Source: Brucellaceae bacterium (GTDB taxonomy: Bacteria > Pseudomonadota > Alphaproteobacteria > Rhizobiales > Rhizobiaceae). Taken from it: 6,631 bases of DNA. The translations under genes were made by a program, and so were the position numbers. Below, one piece after another: positions 1 through 5,796 of this stretch. The notes below the pieces were generated by a model that worked only from the letters and a program-made list of their open reading frames with translations, had not been told where the DNA came from and did no database searches. Position 1 is the stretch's first letter. Every line of letters starts with the position of its first letter. Where the stretch lies: the NCBI GenBank assembly GCA_031253705.1, contig JAIRVW010000418.1, positions 1 through 6,631 on the forward strand. Reading direction: 5' to 3'.

Positions 1-2
1 TG

Positions 3-71
3 ACCGGACTTGGGTTTAGTCTGATGGGCGATGCTTTTGCAGATTTATTGCGCCCGAAAGGACGGGGGTAA
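3..71 (+). CDS. Peptide ABC transporter permease (DppC/OppC type), C-terminal end only
   Basis: Only the last 22 codons and a TAA stop (69-71) lie in the window; the gene begins upstream. The tail TGLGFSLMGDAFADLLRPKG fits the end of DppC/OppC-family permeases, which finish with a conserved LGxxLLGDxLRDxLDPR-like cytoplasmic tail after the last membrane helix. The protein would be one of two inner-membrane channel subunits of a di/oligopeptide importer. The next gene starts 2 nt after the stop, which supports a single operon with the ATPases downstream. The frame is clear and the family call rests on the tail motif plus context, so the exact substrate class cannot be set from this fragment. 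Confidence 0.8.
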   Translation, partial: TGLGFSLMGDAFADLLRPKGRG

Positions 72-73
72 TC

Positions 74-1105
74 ATGCAGGAGATTATACAGAGCGCCGAT
101 GCGCAAAAAACCGCTCATACAAGTGATATTTTGCTGGATATCCGCCATTTACGGACAGAATTTGGCACAAAAGAAAGCCCGCTTGTCGCGGTTAATGACC
201 TGTCTTTCACCCTTCGGCGGGGTGAGGTTCTCGGTATTGTCGGAGAATCCGGTTCCGGTAAGAGCATTACCCTGCGTTCCCTTATTGGGATCGTCAGACC
301 GCGCGGTCGTGTTTACGGGCAGGCCTTGTGGAAGGGGCGGGATCTCGTTGCCATGAGTGAAGGGCAGTTGCGCACCATTCGCGGGCGTGAAATTGCCATG
401 ATCTTTCAGGAGCCGATGGCTTCGCTTAATCCGCTGATTAGCGTTGGTGTGCAGATCAGTGAAAATTTGGTGGCGCACACCAGTCTGGATAAGCAGGGGC
501 GGTTAAAACGCGCCGTTGAGCTTTTGGATATGGTCGGCATTCCTGCCGCGAAAGCGCGGCTGCATGATTACCCGCATGAGTTTTCCGGCGGTATGCGCCA
601 GCGCGTCATGATCGCTATTGCCTTGGCATCTAATCCGCAATTGCTGCTGGCTGACGAGCCGACGACAGCGCTTGATGTGACGATTCAGGATCAGATTTTG
701 CGGCTGATCCAATCTCTGGCACGCGATATGGATATGAGCGTTATTCTGGTCACGCATGATATGAGTGTGGTGGCACAGACCTGCGATCGTGTGGCGGTGA
801 TGTATGGCGGAAGACTGTGCGAACTGGGCACAACGGCGGATGTGATCCGCAGGCCCTGCCATCCTTATACAAAAGGGTTGCTGCGCTCCATTCCGCGCGG
901 CGTTGCACCGCGCACACCGCTTTATTCCGTGCCGGGAACACCGCCTGCATTAAGTGATTTGCCAGAGGGATGTGCATTTTCAGGACGCTGCTATCTCGGC
1001 GACAGCACATGTGCGCAAACACCGCCGGTCATGCAAAGCCTTGAGGGGGCACGGCAGGTCGCTTGTCATAAATTGCAGCAATTGCCTGCTGGCGGAGACA
1101 TCTGA
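74..1105 (+). CDS. dppD: Di/oligopeptide ABC transporter ATP-binding protein, DppD/OppD type
   Basis: A 343-residue cytoplasmic ATPase that would power peptide import with its DppF-type partner. Seen in the sequence: Walker A GESGSGKS (residues 57-64), Q-loop glutamine 112 in [14 protein letters not shown] signature FSGGMRQR (170-177), Walker B LLLADEP with catalytic Glu195, D-loop TALD (198-201) and switch His228. After the nucleotide-binding domain comes the peptide-transporter C-terminal region (oligo_HPY type, [12 protein letters not shown] from 263). It carries four cysteines (300, 306, 313, 331) in the CX5CX6C...C pattern of OppD/DppD proteins, which has been linked to a 4Fe-4S cluster. 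All catalytic motifs are intact and the length is normal for the family (about 320-350). The ATG at 74 follows the permease stop by 2 nt, with AAAGGA at 57-62 as a likely Shine-Dalgarno. Family is certain; dipeptide versus oligopeptide or glutathione preference is not readable. Confidence 0.93.
   Translation: MQEIIQSADAQKTAHTSDILLDIRHLRTEFGTKESPLVAVNDLSFTLRRGEVLGIVGESGSGKSITLRSLIGIVRPRGRVYGQALWKGRDLVAMSEGQLRTIRGREIAMIFQEPMASLNPLISVGVQISENLVAHTSLDKQGRLKRAVELLDMVGIPAAKARLHDYPHEFSGGMRQRVMIAIALASNPQLLLADEPTTALDVTIQDQILRLIQSLARDMDMSVILVTHDMSVVAQTCDRVAVMYGGRLCELGTTADVIRRPCHPYTKGLLRSIPRGVAPRTPLYSVPGTPPALSDLPEGCAFSGRCYLGDSTCAQTPPVMQSLEGARQVACHKLQQLPAGGDI
1093..1097 (+). promoter_or_regulatory. Ribosome binding site deciding the dppF start
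   Basis: GGAGA lies inside the 3' end of the dppD coding sequence, 9 nt before the ATG at 1107. It supports that start over the much longer open frame from 954, and it implies translational coupling between the two ATPase genes. Confidence 0.7.
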
Positions 1106-1106
1106 G

Positions 1107-2165
1107 ATGACGGCACATAGTATGAAAACACCCGCACCGCTTCTCAGTGTACGTGATCTGACGATGCGGTTTACGAAAACACGCTCGCTGGCTGACACGA
1201 TGATGCGGCGGCCTGCAAAGATTGTCTCAGCACTCAATCAGGTCAATCTGGATGTTATGCATGGTGAGACACTGGGCATTGTCGGAGAGTCCGGTTGCGG
1301 GAAGTCGACGCTGGCACGGTGCATCGTCGGATTGCATCGGCCGAGCTCCGGTGAAATTCTGTTTGAAGGGCGAAAAGTTCAGACGCAGAGCAAACGGGAA
1401 CGCCGCCAGTTTAACCGTCGTGTTCAGATGATGTTTCAGGACCCTTATACATCGCTGAATCCACGGATGACGGTGCGCGAGGTTCTGGAAGAAACACTCA
1501 CTGTGCATCAGATGCGCAGCGGCACCCAGATTGCGCAACGGATCAGCGAATTGTTGGAACTGGTGCGCCTGCCGCAAAACGCGGCAGATAAATATCCGCA
1601 TGAATTTTCCGGCGGCCAGCGCCAGCGCATCGCGATTGCCCGCGCTTTGTCTTTGGAACCGAATTGTCTGGTTGCTGATGAACTGGTCTCGGCGCTTGAT
1701 GTTTCGGTGCAGGCTCAGGTGGTCAATCTGTTGCTGGAGTTGCAGGAAGAACTGGGACTGTCGATTATCTTTGTTGCCCATGACCTGCCACTGGTACGCC
1801 ATTTATCCCATCGTGTGGCTGTAATCTATCTGGGGGCAATTGTTGAGATCGGTTCGTCGGAAGAGTTGTTTGCGGCACCTGCCCATCCTTATTCCAAGGC
1901 TCTGCTGGCTGCTGCTCCTTCTCTTGATCCGGCTGAACGCCGTGCGGCACCGGTTCTGAGCGGTGAATTGCCAAGTCCGCTGAATGTTCCGTCGGGCTGT
2001 CCGTTCCACATCCGGTGTCCGCATGCAAAATCCCTTTGCCTGACAGAGAAACCGGTCTTGCGGAAACTGGAGAACACAAGTGCAAAACACAGCAAAGATG
2101 CGCCGGTTATGTCCGGCATGGTTGCCTGCCATTTTGCTGAAGAACTCAAGAGCGTCGCATTTTAG
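1107..2165 (+). CDS. dppF: Di/oligopeptide ABC transporter ATP-binding protein, DppF/OppF type
   Basis: A 352-residue second ATPase of the peptide importer, expected to form a heterodimer with the DppD-type subunit. Visible motifs: Walker A GESGCGKST (60-68), Q-loop Gln111 in MMFQDPYTSLNPR, signature FSGGQRQR (167-174), Walker B LVADEL with Glu192, D-loop SALD (195-198) and His225 in FVAHD. The insertion around residues 25-42 before SALNQVNL is typical of DppF-like proteins. The C-terminal segment again has four cysteines (298, 304, 311, 341) in a CX5CX6C...C pattern. One small departure is Leu193 where most ABC ATPases have Pro (DEL for DEP). The ATG at 1107 is chosen because GGAGA (1093-1097) sits 9 nt upstream and the DppD stop ends at 1105. 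The reading frame is open back to 954, but that would overlap dppD by about 150 nt. A second in-frame ATG at 1122 is possible. Confidence 0.92.
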   Translation: MTAHSMKTPAPLLSVRDLTMRFTKTRSLADTMMRRPAKIVSALNQVNLDVMHGETLGIVGESGCGKSTLARCIVGLHRPSSGEILFEGRKVQTQSKRERRQFNRRVQMMFQDPYTSLNPRMTVREVLEETLTVHQMRSGTQIAQRISELLELVRLPQNAADKYPHEFSGGQRQRIAIARALSLEPNCLVADELVSALDVSVQAQVVNLLLELQEELGLSIIFVAHDLPLVRHLSHRVAVIYLGAIVEIGSSEELFAAPAHPYSKALLAAAPSLDPAERRAAPVLSGELPSPLNVPSGCPFHIRCPHAKSLCLTEKPVLRKLENTSAKHSKDAPVMSGMVACHFAEELKSVAF

Positions 2166-2172
2166 ATATCTG

Positions 2173-2196
2173 CCTGACACGGGATCGTGTGACAGG
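2173..2196 (+). other. Small intercistronic stem-loop between dppF and the aminopeptidase gene
   Basis: CCTGACACG (2173-2181) can pair with CGTGT and CAGG (2186-2190 and 2193-2196), leaving a GGAT loop and a 2-nt GA bulge. The 3' arm overlaps the only strong Shine-Dalgarno-like AGGAG in the 50-nt gap (2194-2198). No T-run follows, so this is not a classical terminator. It could affect mRNA stability or ribosome access to the next gene; that role is inference. Confidence 0.35.
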
Positions 2197-2215
2197 AGCA
2201 AACGGGACGGATCAT

Positions 2216-4000
2216 ATGAAGAATAAGCTTAACCAGCCTTTGCAGGCTTTACGCGCGCAATTGTCCTTATCCGGGCTGGACGGATTTGTGGTGCCGCGAT
2301 TTGATGAGCATCAGGGGGAATATTGCGCGGCACATGATAACCGGCTGGCTTATATAACCGGTTTTATCGGTTCCGCCGGTGTTGCGCTTATTATGCGTGA
2401 TCAAGCTGTGTTGTTTGTTGACGGGCGTTATCAGGTACAAGCGCGCAATGAAGTGAACCGGGATTTGTTCGTCATTGAGCATTTTCATAATATGCCATTG
2501 AAAACATGGCTGCGTGATCATGTTAAGAGCGGTCAGCGCATCGGCTTTAATGCGATGTTATTGCCTTCAAACTGGGATCAGGATTGCGGCACCTCGGTGC
2601 GGGCGGCCGGAGGTGAATGGATCGCGATGACGGACGATCCGGTTGATGCGATCTGGAGCGATCAGCCGGAAAAACCTGCGGGTCAGATCATGGCTTTTCC
2701 GCTGCAATCTTCCGGTGAAACAGTTGCCGATAAAAAAGCCCGTCTGGCGCAGGCGCTGGATGAGGAAGGTGCGGATTATCTGCTCGAAGCGCAGCCGGAT
2801 AATATTGCATGGTTTCTCAATGTGCGCGGACGCGATGTGGCGTTCAATCCGGTGCCGCAATCATTTATGATTGCAGGCCGCGACGGGACGGTACAGTGGC
2901 TGGTTGATCGGCGTAAACTGCCCAATGATCTTTCCGGTTTTGAACTGGAAGGGATTACAATCGCTGAGCCGGACAGTCTGCTGAAACGTATCAGCCAGAC
3001 CGGCAATGGCACGGTTGCAATGGTTGATCCGGCTTTTGCGCCTTCGGCTTTTGTTCATGCCGTTGAGCAGGCGGGCGGTAGCGTGATGTTGAAACGCAGC
3101 CCGCTGACTATGATTAAAACGCAGAAAAACCCGGTAGAACTGGCCGGCTTTCGTGCCGCGCATCATCAGGACGGGCTGGCATGGATCCGCTTTCTGGCAT
3201 GGTTGGACAGGGAAGGGCGTCAACGCGCGCAACACGGGCATCCGGTGAGCGAGCTGGAGGCAGAAGAGAAAATTCTGTCTTGCCGTCAGATGGGCGGTGA
3301 TTTTATCGAATGCAGTTTCCGGACAATTTCTGCTGCCGGCGCCAATGCGGCTATGTGCCATTATGCGGCTTCGGAGAGCAGCAATGCATCTATTTTGACG
3401 GATAATGTTTATCTGCTGGATTCCGGCGGACAATATTTGTCCGGCACAACAGATGCAACACGTACAACGGCATTGGGCGCGATATCTGACGAAATACATG
3501 CGGCTTATACTGCGGTGCTTAAAGGTCTGATTGCCATGATTTCTGTGCAGTTTCCGCAAGGCACACAGGGGCATCATCTGGATGCACTGGCACGTCGCCC
3601 GCTCTGGGCGCTCGGGCTGGATTATGATCATGGTACCGGCCATGGCGTGGGGCATTTTCTCTCTGTGCATGAACAGCCGCAGCGTTTTGATAAGCGCGTT
3701 AATGAGGTTAATCTGCGGGCGGGCATGGTGACGACCATCGAACCTGGTTATTACAAGGCCAATGCCTATGGTATCAGGCTGGAAAACCAGGTCGAAGTGG
3801 TGGATGCGGGACAGGGTTTCATGCGTTTTGAAAGCCTGACACTGGTGCCGGTTGATCTGCGTCTGGCGGATATTTCGGGTTTAAATCACGAAGAACTCAA
3901 CTGGATCAATGCTTATCACCAACGGGTATTGAGAGAAATGTCCGGCTTTCTGGATGGTGAAGATCTGGCGTGGTTGCAGGCACGATGCGCGCCGGTTTGA
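2216..4000 (+). CDS. pepP: Xaa-Pro aminopeptidase (aminopeptidase P), three-domain M24B metallopeptidase
   Basis: A 594-residue cytosolic enzyme predicted to remove an N-terminal residue when the next one is proline. It has the long architecture of eukaryotic XPNPEP1 and many alphaproteobacterial enzymes, not the roughly 440-residue E. coli PepP layout. Two creatinase-like N-terminal domains cover about 5-300 (LDGFVVPRFDEHQGEY near the start). The pita-bread catalytic domain covers about 300-530, and an M24 C-terminal domain runs to the end (LTLVPVDLR...NWINAYHQRVL). All five metal ligands are present: Asp402 (LLDSGG), Asp413 (TTDATRT), His476 (GTGHGVG), Glu509 (TTIEPGYY) and Glu523 (RLENQ). 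The active-site histidines equivalent to human H395 and H498 are His382 and His485. The ATG at 2216 is preferred because the N-terminus then matches the family. A GTG at 2189 in the same frame would add 9 residues but falls inside the small stem-loop; the Shine-Dalgarno is weak for either. It lies 50 nt after dppF, probably in the same operon, suggesting processing of imported proline peptides. Confidence 0.92.
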   Translation: MKNKLNQPLQALRAQLSLSGLDGFVVPRFDEHQGEYCAAHDNRLAYITGFIGSAGVALIMRDQAVLFVDGRYQVQARNEVNRDLFVIEHFHNMPLKTWLRDHVKSGQRIGFNAMLLPSNWDQDCGTSVRAAGGEWIAMTDDPVDAIWSDQPEKPAGQIMAFPLQSSGETVADKKARLAQALDEEGADYLLEAQPDNIAWFLNVRGRDVAFNPVPQSFMIAGRDGTVQWLVDRRKLPNDLSGFELEGITIAEPDSLLKRISQTGNGTVAMVDPAFAPSAFVHAVEQAGGSVMLKRSPLTMIKTQKNPVELAGFRAAHHQDGLAWIRFLAWLDREGRQRAQHGHPVSELEAEEKILSCRQMGGDFIECSFRTISAAGANAAMCHYAASESSNASILTDNVYLLDSGGQYLSGTTDATRTTALGAISDEIHAAYTAVLKGLIAMISVQFPQGTQGHHLDALARRPLWALGLDYDHGTGHGVGHFLSVHEQPQRFDKRVNEVNLRAGMVTTIEPGYYKANAYGIRLENQVEVVDAGQGFMRFESLTLVPVDLRLADISGLNHEELNWINAYHQRVLREMSGFLDGEDLAWLQARCAPV

Positions 4001-4020
4001 AACATGTCATAGGAAACAGG

Positions 4021-4053
4021 GCACTATAGCCGGTCAGAGGCCGGCTATAGTGC
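4021..4053. terminator. Perfect 13-bp stem-loop, probable bidirectional transcription end
   Basis: GCACTATAGCCGG (4021-4033) and CCGGCTATAGTGC (4041-4053) are exact reverse complements, separated by a 7-nt TCAGAGG loop. The element starts 20 nt after the aminopeptidase stop on the + strand and 23 nt after the stop of the small minus-strand gene, so it sits between two converging genes. Neither side has a clean run of T (the minus side has only TGTTTCCT). It may therefore be a weak intrinsic terminator, a Rho-assisted end or a 3'-end stabiliser. Confidence 0.65.
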
Positions 4054-4076
4054 GGCAAACTTCAGTTACATTATTA

Positions 4077-4184
4077 TCAGACCACGGACGCACTATTTAT
4101 GATGGCGGCGAAATATACGCCTGCCCATAAAATCCCGATGACGATGAGCCTTTCGGTATTTTTCTTTATCTGCTGACTGGTCAC
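4077..4184 (-). CDS. Predicted small single-span membrane protein, 35 residues, function unknown
   Basis: I do not recognise this gene. On the minus strand a GTG start (4184-4182) opens a 35-codon frame ending in TGA (4079-4077). The product starts MTSQQIKKNTER, a polar lysine- and arginine-containing head. A hydrophobic stretch LIVIGILWAGVYFAAII (residues 13-29) follows, long enough for one membrane helix, and then a short tail with no charged side chain. By the positive-inside rule the N-terminus would face the cytoplasm. AAGGAA (complement of 4191-4196) lies 6 nt before the GTG, a good Shine-Dalgarno at good spacing. The same frame is open upstream to a TGA, with a TTG about 18 codons earlier as a weaker start. 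The gene converges on the stem-loop at 4021-4053. A clean helix, RBS and terminator together make chance less likely, but 35-codon frames arise often and only homologues or expression data would prove it. Confidence 0.5.
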   Translation of the reverse strand: MTSQQIKKNTERLIVIGILWAGVYFAAIINSASVV

Positions 4185-4190
4185 AACATA

Positions 4191-4196
4191 TTCCTT
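4191..4196 (-). promoter_or_regulatory. Ribosome binding site of the small membrane-protein gene
   Basis: Read on the minus strand this is AAGGAA within an A-rich tract (AAAAAAGGAA), 6 nt before the GTG start. It is the main reason for preferring the GTG, as the frame contains no ATG. I found no convincing -35/-10 pair upstream on the minus strand. Confidence 0.45.
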
Positions 4197-4439
4197 TTTT
4201 CCAAAACCGGAACTGGTATGGCTGTCCGGCTTTATCAAAGATCAGGTGAGTTGCACTGCCAGGCACTGTTCATTACGGCAACATTACCTTGTCCGGTTAT
4301 CTCTGAAATGATTGTGCTTTTCAGCGATTTTGGTACGTAAAATCCGGCATGATTTTTGCTGTTCTTCTTTAAAATCTTACGTGTTGTGCAATGCCTGCAG
4401 CGAATGCTTTGCAAGAATTTTTATGTCTAGCGCAGGCTA
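4197..4439. other. Intergenic stretch with no supported gene
   Basis: Between the small minus-strand gene and the promoter region I see no convincing coding sequence. A 40-codon + strand frame (4218-4340) has a poor ribosome site and no recognisable product. Minor features are an incomplete dyad centred on CTGCAG at 4388-4407 (7 of 10 pairs) and an inverted ACGTAA/TTACGT pair (4335-4340 and 4377-4382). The stretch could hold regulatory sites for either neighbour or an unmarked small RNA, but nothing in the sequence proves it. Confidence 0.5.
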
Positions 4440-4469
4440 TAGACAGTTCAAATAATCTATGCGTATAGT
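4440..4469 (+). promoter_or_regulatory. Candidate sigma70-like promoter of the HAAT transporter operon
   Basis: TAGACA (4440-4445) and TATAGT (4464-4469) each match the sigma70 consensus at 5 of 6 positions, with an 18-nt spacer. Transcription would begin near 4476 and leave a leader of about 40 nt. An almost perfect 12-bp dyad, CTATGCGTATAG (4457-4468), overlaps the -10 box and could be an operator for an unknown regulator. The call is by eye, and other pairings in this AT-rich stretch are possible. Confidence 0.4.
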
Positions 4470-4500
4470 TATGATGATCTCCATAAAGAGAGACGTAAAA

Positions 4501-4507
4501 AAGGGGA
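4501..4507 (+). promoter_or_regulatory. Strong Shine-Dalgarno deciding the binding-protein start
   Basis: AAGGGGA sits 9 nt before the ATG at 4517 but only 3 nt before an in-frame TTG at 4511. The ATG is therefore the proper start, which also places the twin-arginine motif at residues 3-8. A strong site suits a binding protein made in excess over the permease. Confidence 0.7.
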
Positions 4508-4516
4508 ATATTGATC

Positions 4517-5725
4517 ATGATTACACGACGTAGTTTTTTGACGTCTTCCGCACTGATTGGCGCATCTCTGGCTATGCCGGGATTGATCCGCAGCAGCTGG
4601 GCTGCTTCCGAAACCATAAATGTCGGTATTCCGGTGCCGATCTCGGGCGCTTTTGCGGCTAACGGCAAATATGCTTCAATGGGAGCGATTATTGCTGCGG
4701 AAGAAGCAGCGCAAAAACATGGCATCACTGTCAAAACCTTCGACATGGATACGGAAGGTAAGCCCGCATCTGCCGTGCGCAAGGTGCAGGATGCGATGGA
4801 GCAAAACGGAATTAAACTGTTTGCCGGTGGTATTTTATCGTCGGAATCGCTGGCCATGGGGCGCGAGACGACCAAAGGCAAAGCAACATTTTTTACGACT
4901 GCCGGTGCCGATGAGCTGACCGGTGCTGATTGCAATAAAGGTACATATCGCTGGAGTGTGCCGACATTCGGCGCGATAGAGCAGACTGTACGTCCGATCA
5001 TTGACCAGATGCCGGAAGTCAAGCGGTGGTATACGATTACTCCGCAATATGTGTTTGGTGACGGTTTGCTGAATGCCGCGAAGAATGTCTTTGCCGAGAA
5101 AGGTGTTGAACATGTCGGCAACAGCTATCACTCGCTGACAGAAAAGGAATTCAGCGGCTATCTGACCAATGCGATTGCAGCAAAGCCGGATGCATTGCTG
5201 ATCCTGAATTTTGGAGCACAATCCTCTGATACGCTCCGTCAGGCAATCAGTTTCGGCCTGAAAGAGCGCATGAAAATTGTGATCGCCTGGGCATCCGGTC
5301 TTGAGCAGTTTGAAGCGCTTGGAGCCGATATTTGCGAGGGCGTTTATTTCGGTGCGCAATATTGGCATGGTGTTGATGCACCGGTGAATAATGAACTGGT
5401 GAAGCTGACACAGGCCAAATACAAAGAAAATCCGAACTATGCGCTGGCCGGTTCTTATCTGATGACGAAGCTGCTGGTTGATGCTGCCGTGAAAGCGGGT
5501 AGCACAGACGGCGATGCGGTTGCCAAAATACTTGATAACCAGAAATATGCGGGTCTCACCGGTGAGGAAGAAATCCGTAGCGGCGATCATCAGGTTATCA
5601 AAGATTATTATCTCCTGAAGGGCAAAGCAAAGTCGGCGATGCAGGATAAGGATGATTATGCGGAGATTATCTCTGCGGGTAAATCATTCCTCGATCCGGA
5701 AGCTGCCGGTTGCAAAATGGGCTGA
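4517..5725 (+). CDS. Periplasmic substrate-binding protein of a branched-chain amino acid/amide (HAAT) ABC importer
   Basis: A 402-residue binding protein of the Leu/Ile/Val-receptor type (periplasmic-binding-protein family 6, type I fold). It begins with a Tat-like signal: TRRSFL at residues 3-8, a hydrophobic core to about residue 25, and SWA as a likely signal peptidase site after Ala29. It is therefore probably exported already folded. The mature start TINVGIPVPISGAFAANGK and the following DMDTEGKPASAVRKVQDAM are typical of this family. Cysteines occur at 139, 273 and 399; the first two fall where family members often have cysteines, and the last is close to the C-terminus. The LivH-type permease gene follows 71 nt downstream, which fixes the transporter class. 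The ligand (leucine-type amino acid, amide, urea or another small molecule) cannot be read from sequence alone, so no symbol is given. Length and frame are normal, with no sign of damage. Confidence 0.9.
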   Translation: MITRRSFLTSSALIGASLAMPGLIRSSWAASETINVGIPVPISGAFAANGKYASMGAIIAAEEAAQKHGITVKTFDMDTEGKPASAVRKVQDAMEQNGIKLFAGGILSSESLAMGRETTKGKATFFTTAGADELTGADCNKGTYRWSVPTFGAIEQTVRPIIDQMPEVKRWYTITPQYVFGDGLLNAAKNVFAEKGVEHVGNSYHSLTEKEFSGYLTNAIAAKPDALLILNFGAQSSDTLRQAISFGLKERMKIVIAWASGLEQFEALGADICEGVYFGAQYWHGVDAPVNNELVKLTQAKYKENPNYALAGSYLMTKLLVDAAVKAGSTDGDAVAKILDNQKYAGLTGEEEIRSGDHQVIKDYYLLKGKAKSAMQDKDDYAEIISAGKSFLDPEAAGCKMG

Positions 5726-5747
5726 TACAGCGCCTGCCTGTCAAGGT

Positions 5748-5767
5748 GCGGGCATAGGTCTGCCCGC
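5748..5767 (+). other. GC-rich intercistronic stem-loop between binding protein and permease genes
   Basis: GCGGGCA (5748-5754) and TGCCCGC (5761-5767) form a perfect 7-bp stem with a 6-nt loop, 22 nt after the binding-protein stop. There is no T-run after it. In many binding-protein operons such a structure protects the upstream mRNA from 3' exonucleases or partly stops transcription, so that binding protein exceeds permease. That role is inferred here. Confidence 0.5.
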
Positions 5768-5783
5768 CTGACGTCCCTTTATC

Positions 5784-5788
5784 AGGAG
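5784..5788 (+). promoter_or_regulatory. Ribosome binding site deciding the GTG start of the permease
   Basis: AGGAG lies 8 nt before the GTG at 5797. The next in-frame ATG (5839) falls inside the first membrane helix, so the GTG is the credible start. Confidence 0.7.
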
Positions 5789-5796
5789 AATTTCCG

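Noticed and set aside
1227..1802. Minus-strand 191-codon frame opposite dppF
   Set aside because: Antisense to intact ABC ATPase motifs; the translation has no recognisable features.
2861..3670. Long minus-strand open frame (269 codons) opposite the aminopeptidase gene
   Set aside because: It is fully antisense to a gene with complete catalytic motifs. Its product is rich in Cys, His, Arg and Gln without recognisable domains, as expected of a codon-bias shadow.
4218..4340. A 40-codon + strand ATG frame in the intergenic region
   Set aside because: Only a weak GGAA-like ribosome site, no clear hydrophobic or structural pattern, and no following terminator. Frames this short are common by chance.
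4349..4372. Seven-codon frame MIFAVLL upstream of the HAAT operon, resembling a branched-chain leader peptide
   Set aside because: No Shine-Dalgarno, no following attenuator hairpin with T-run, and it lies upstream of the best promoter candidate, so attenuation is not supported.
4335..4382. Inverted ACGTAA/TTACGT pair separated by about 36 nt
   Set aside because: Six-base arms at this distance are expected by chance, and no stable stem or functional context was seen.
4369..5121. Minus-strand 250-codon frame opposite the binding-protein gene and its promoter region
   Set aside because: Low-complexity Ser/Ala/Pro translation with no motif. It covers the proposed promoter and strong RBS of the real + strand gene.
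4835..5590. Minus-strand 251-codon frame opposite the binding-protein gene
   Set aside because: Antisense shadow in another frame, with no domain, no convincing RBS and unusual Cys/Arg/Ile content.
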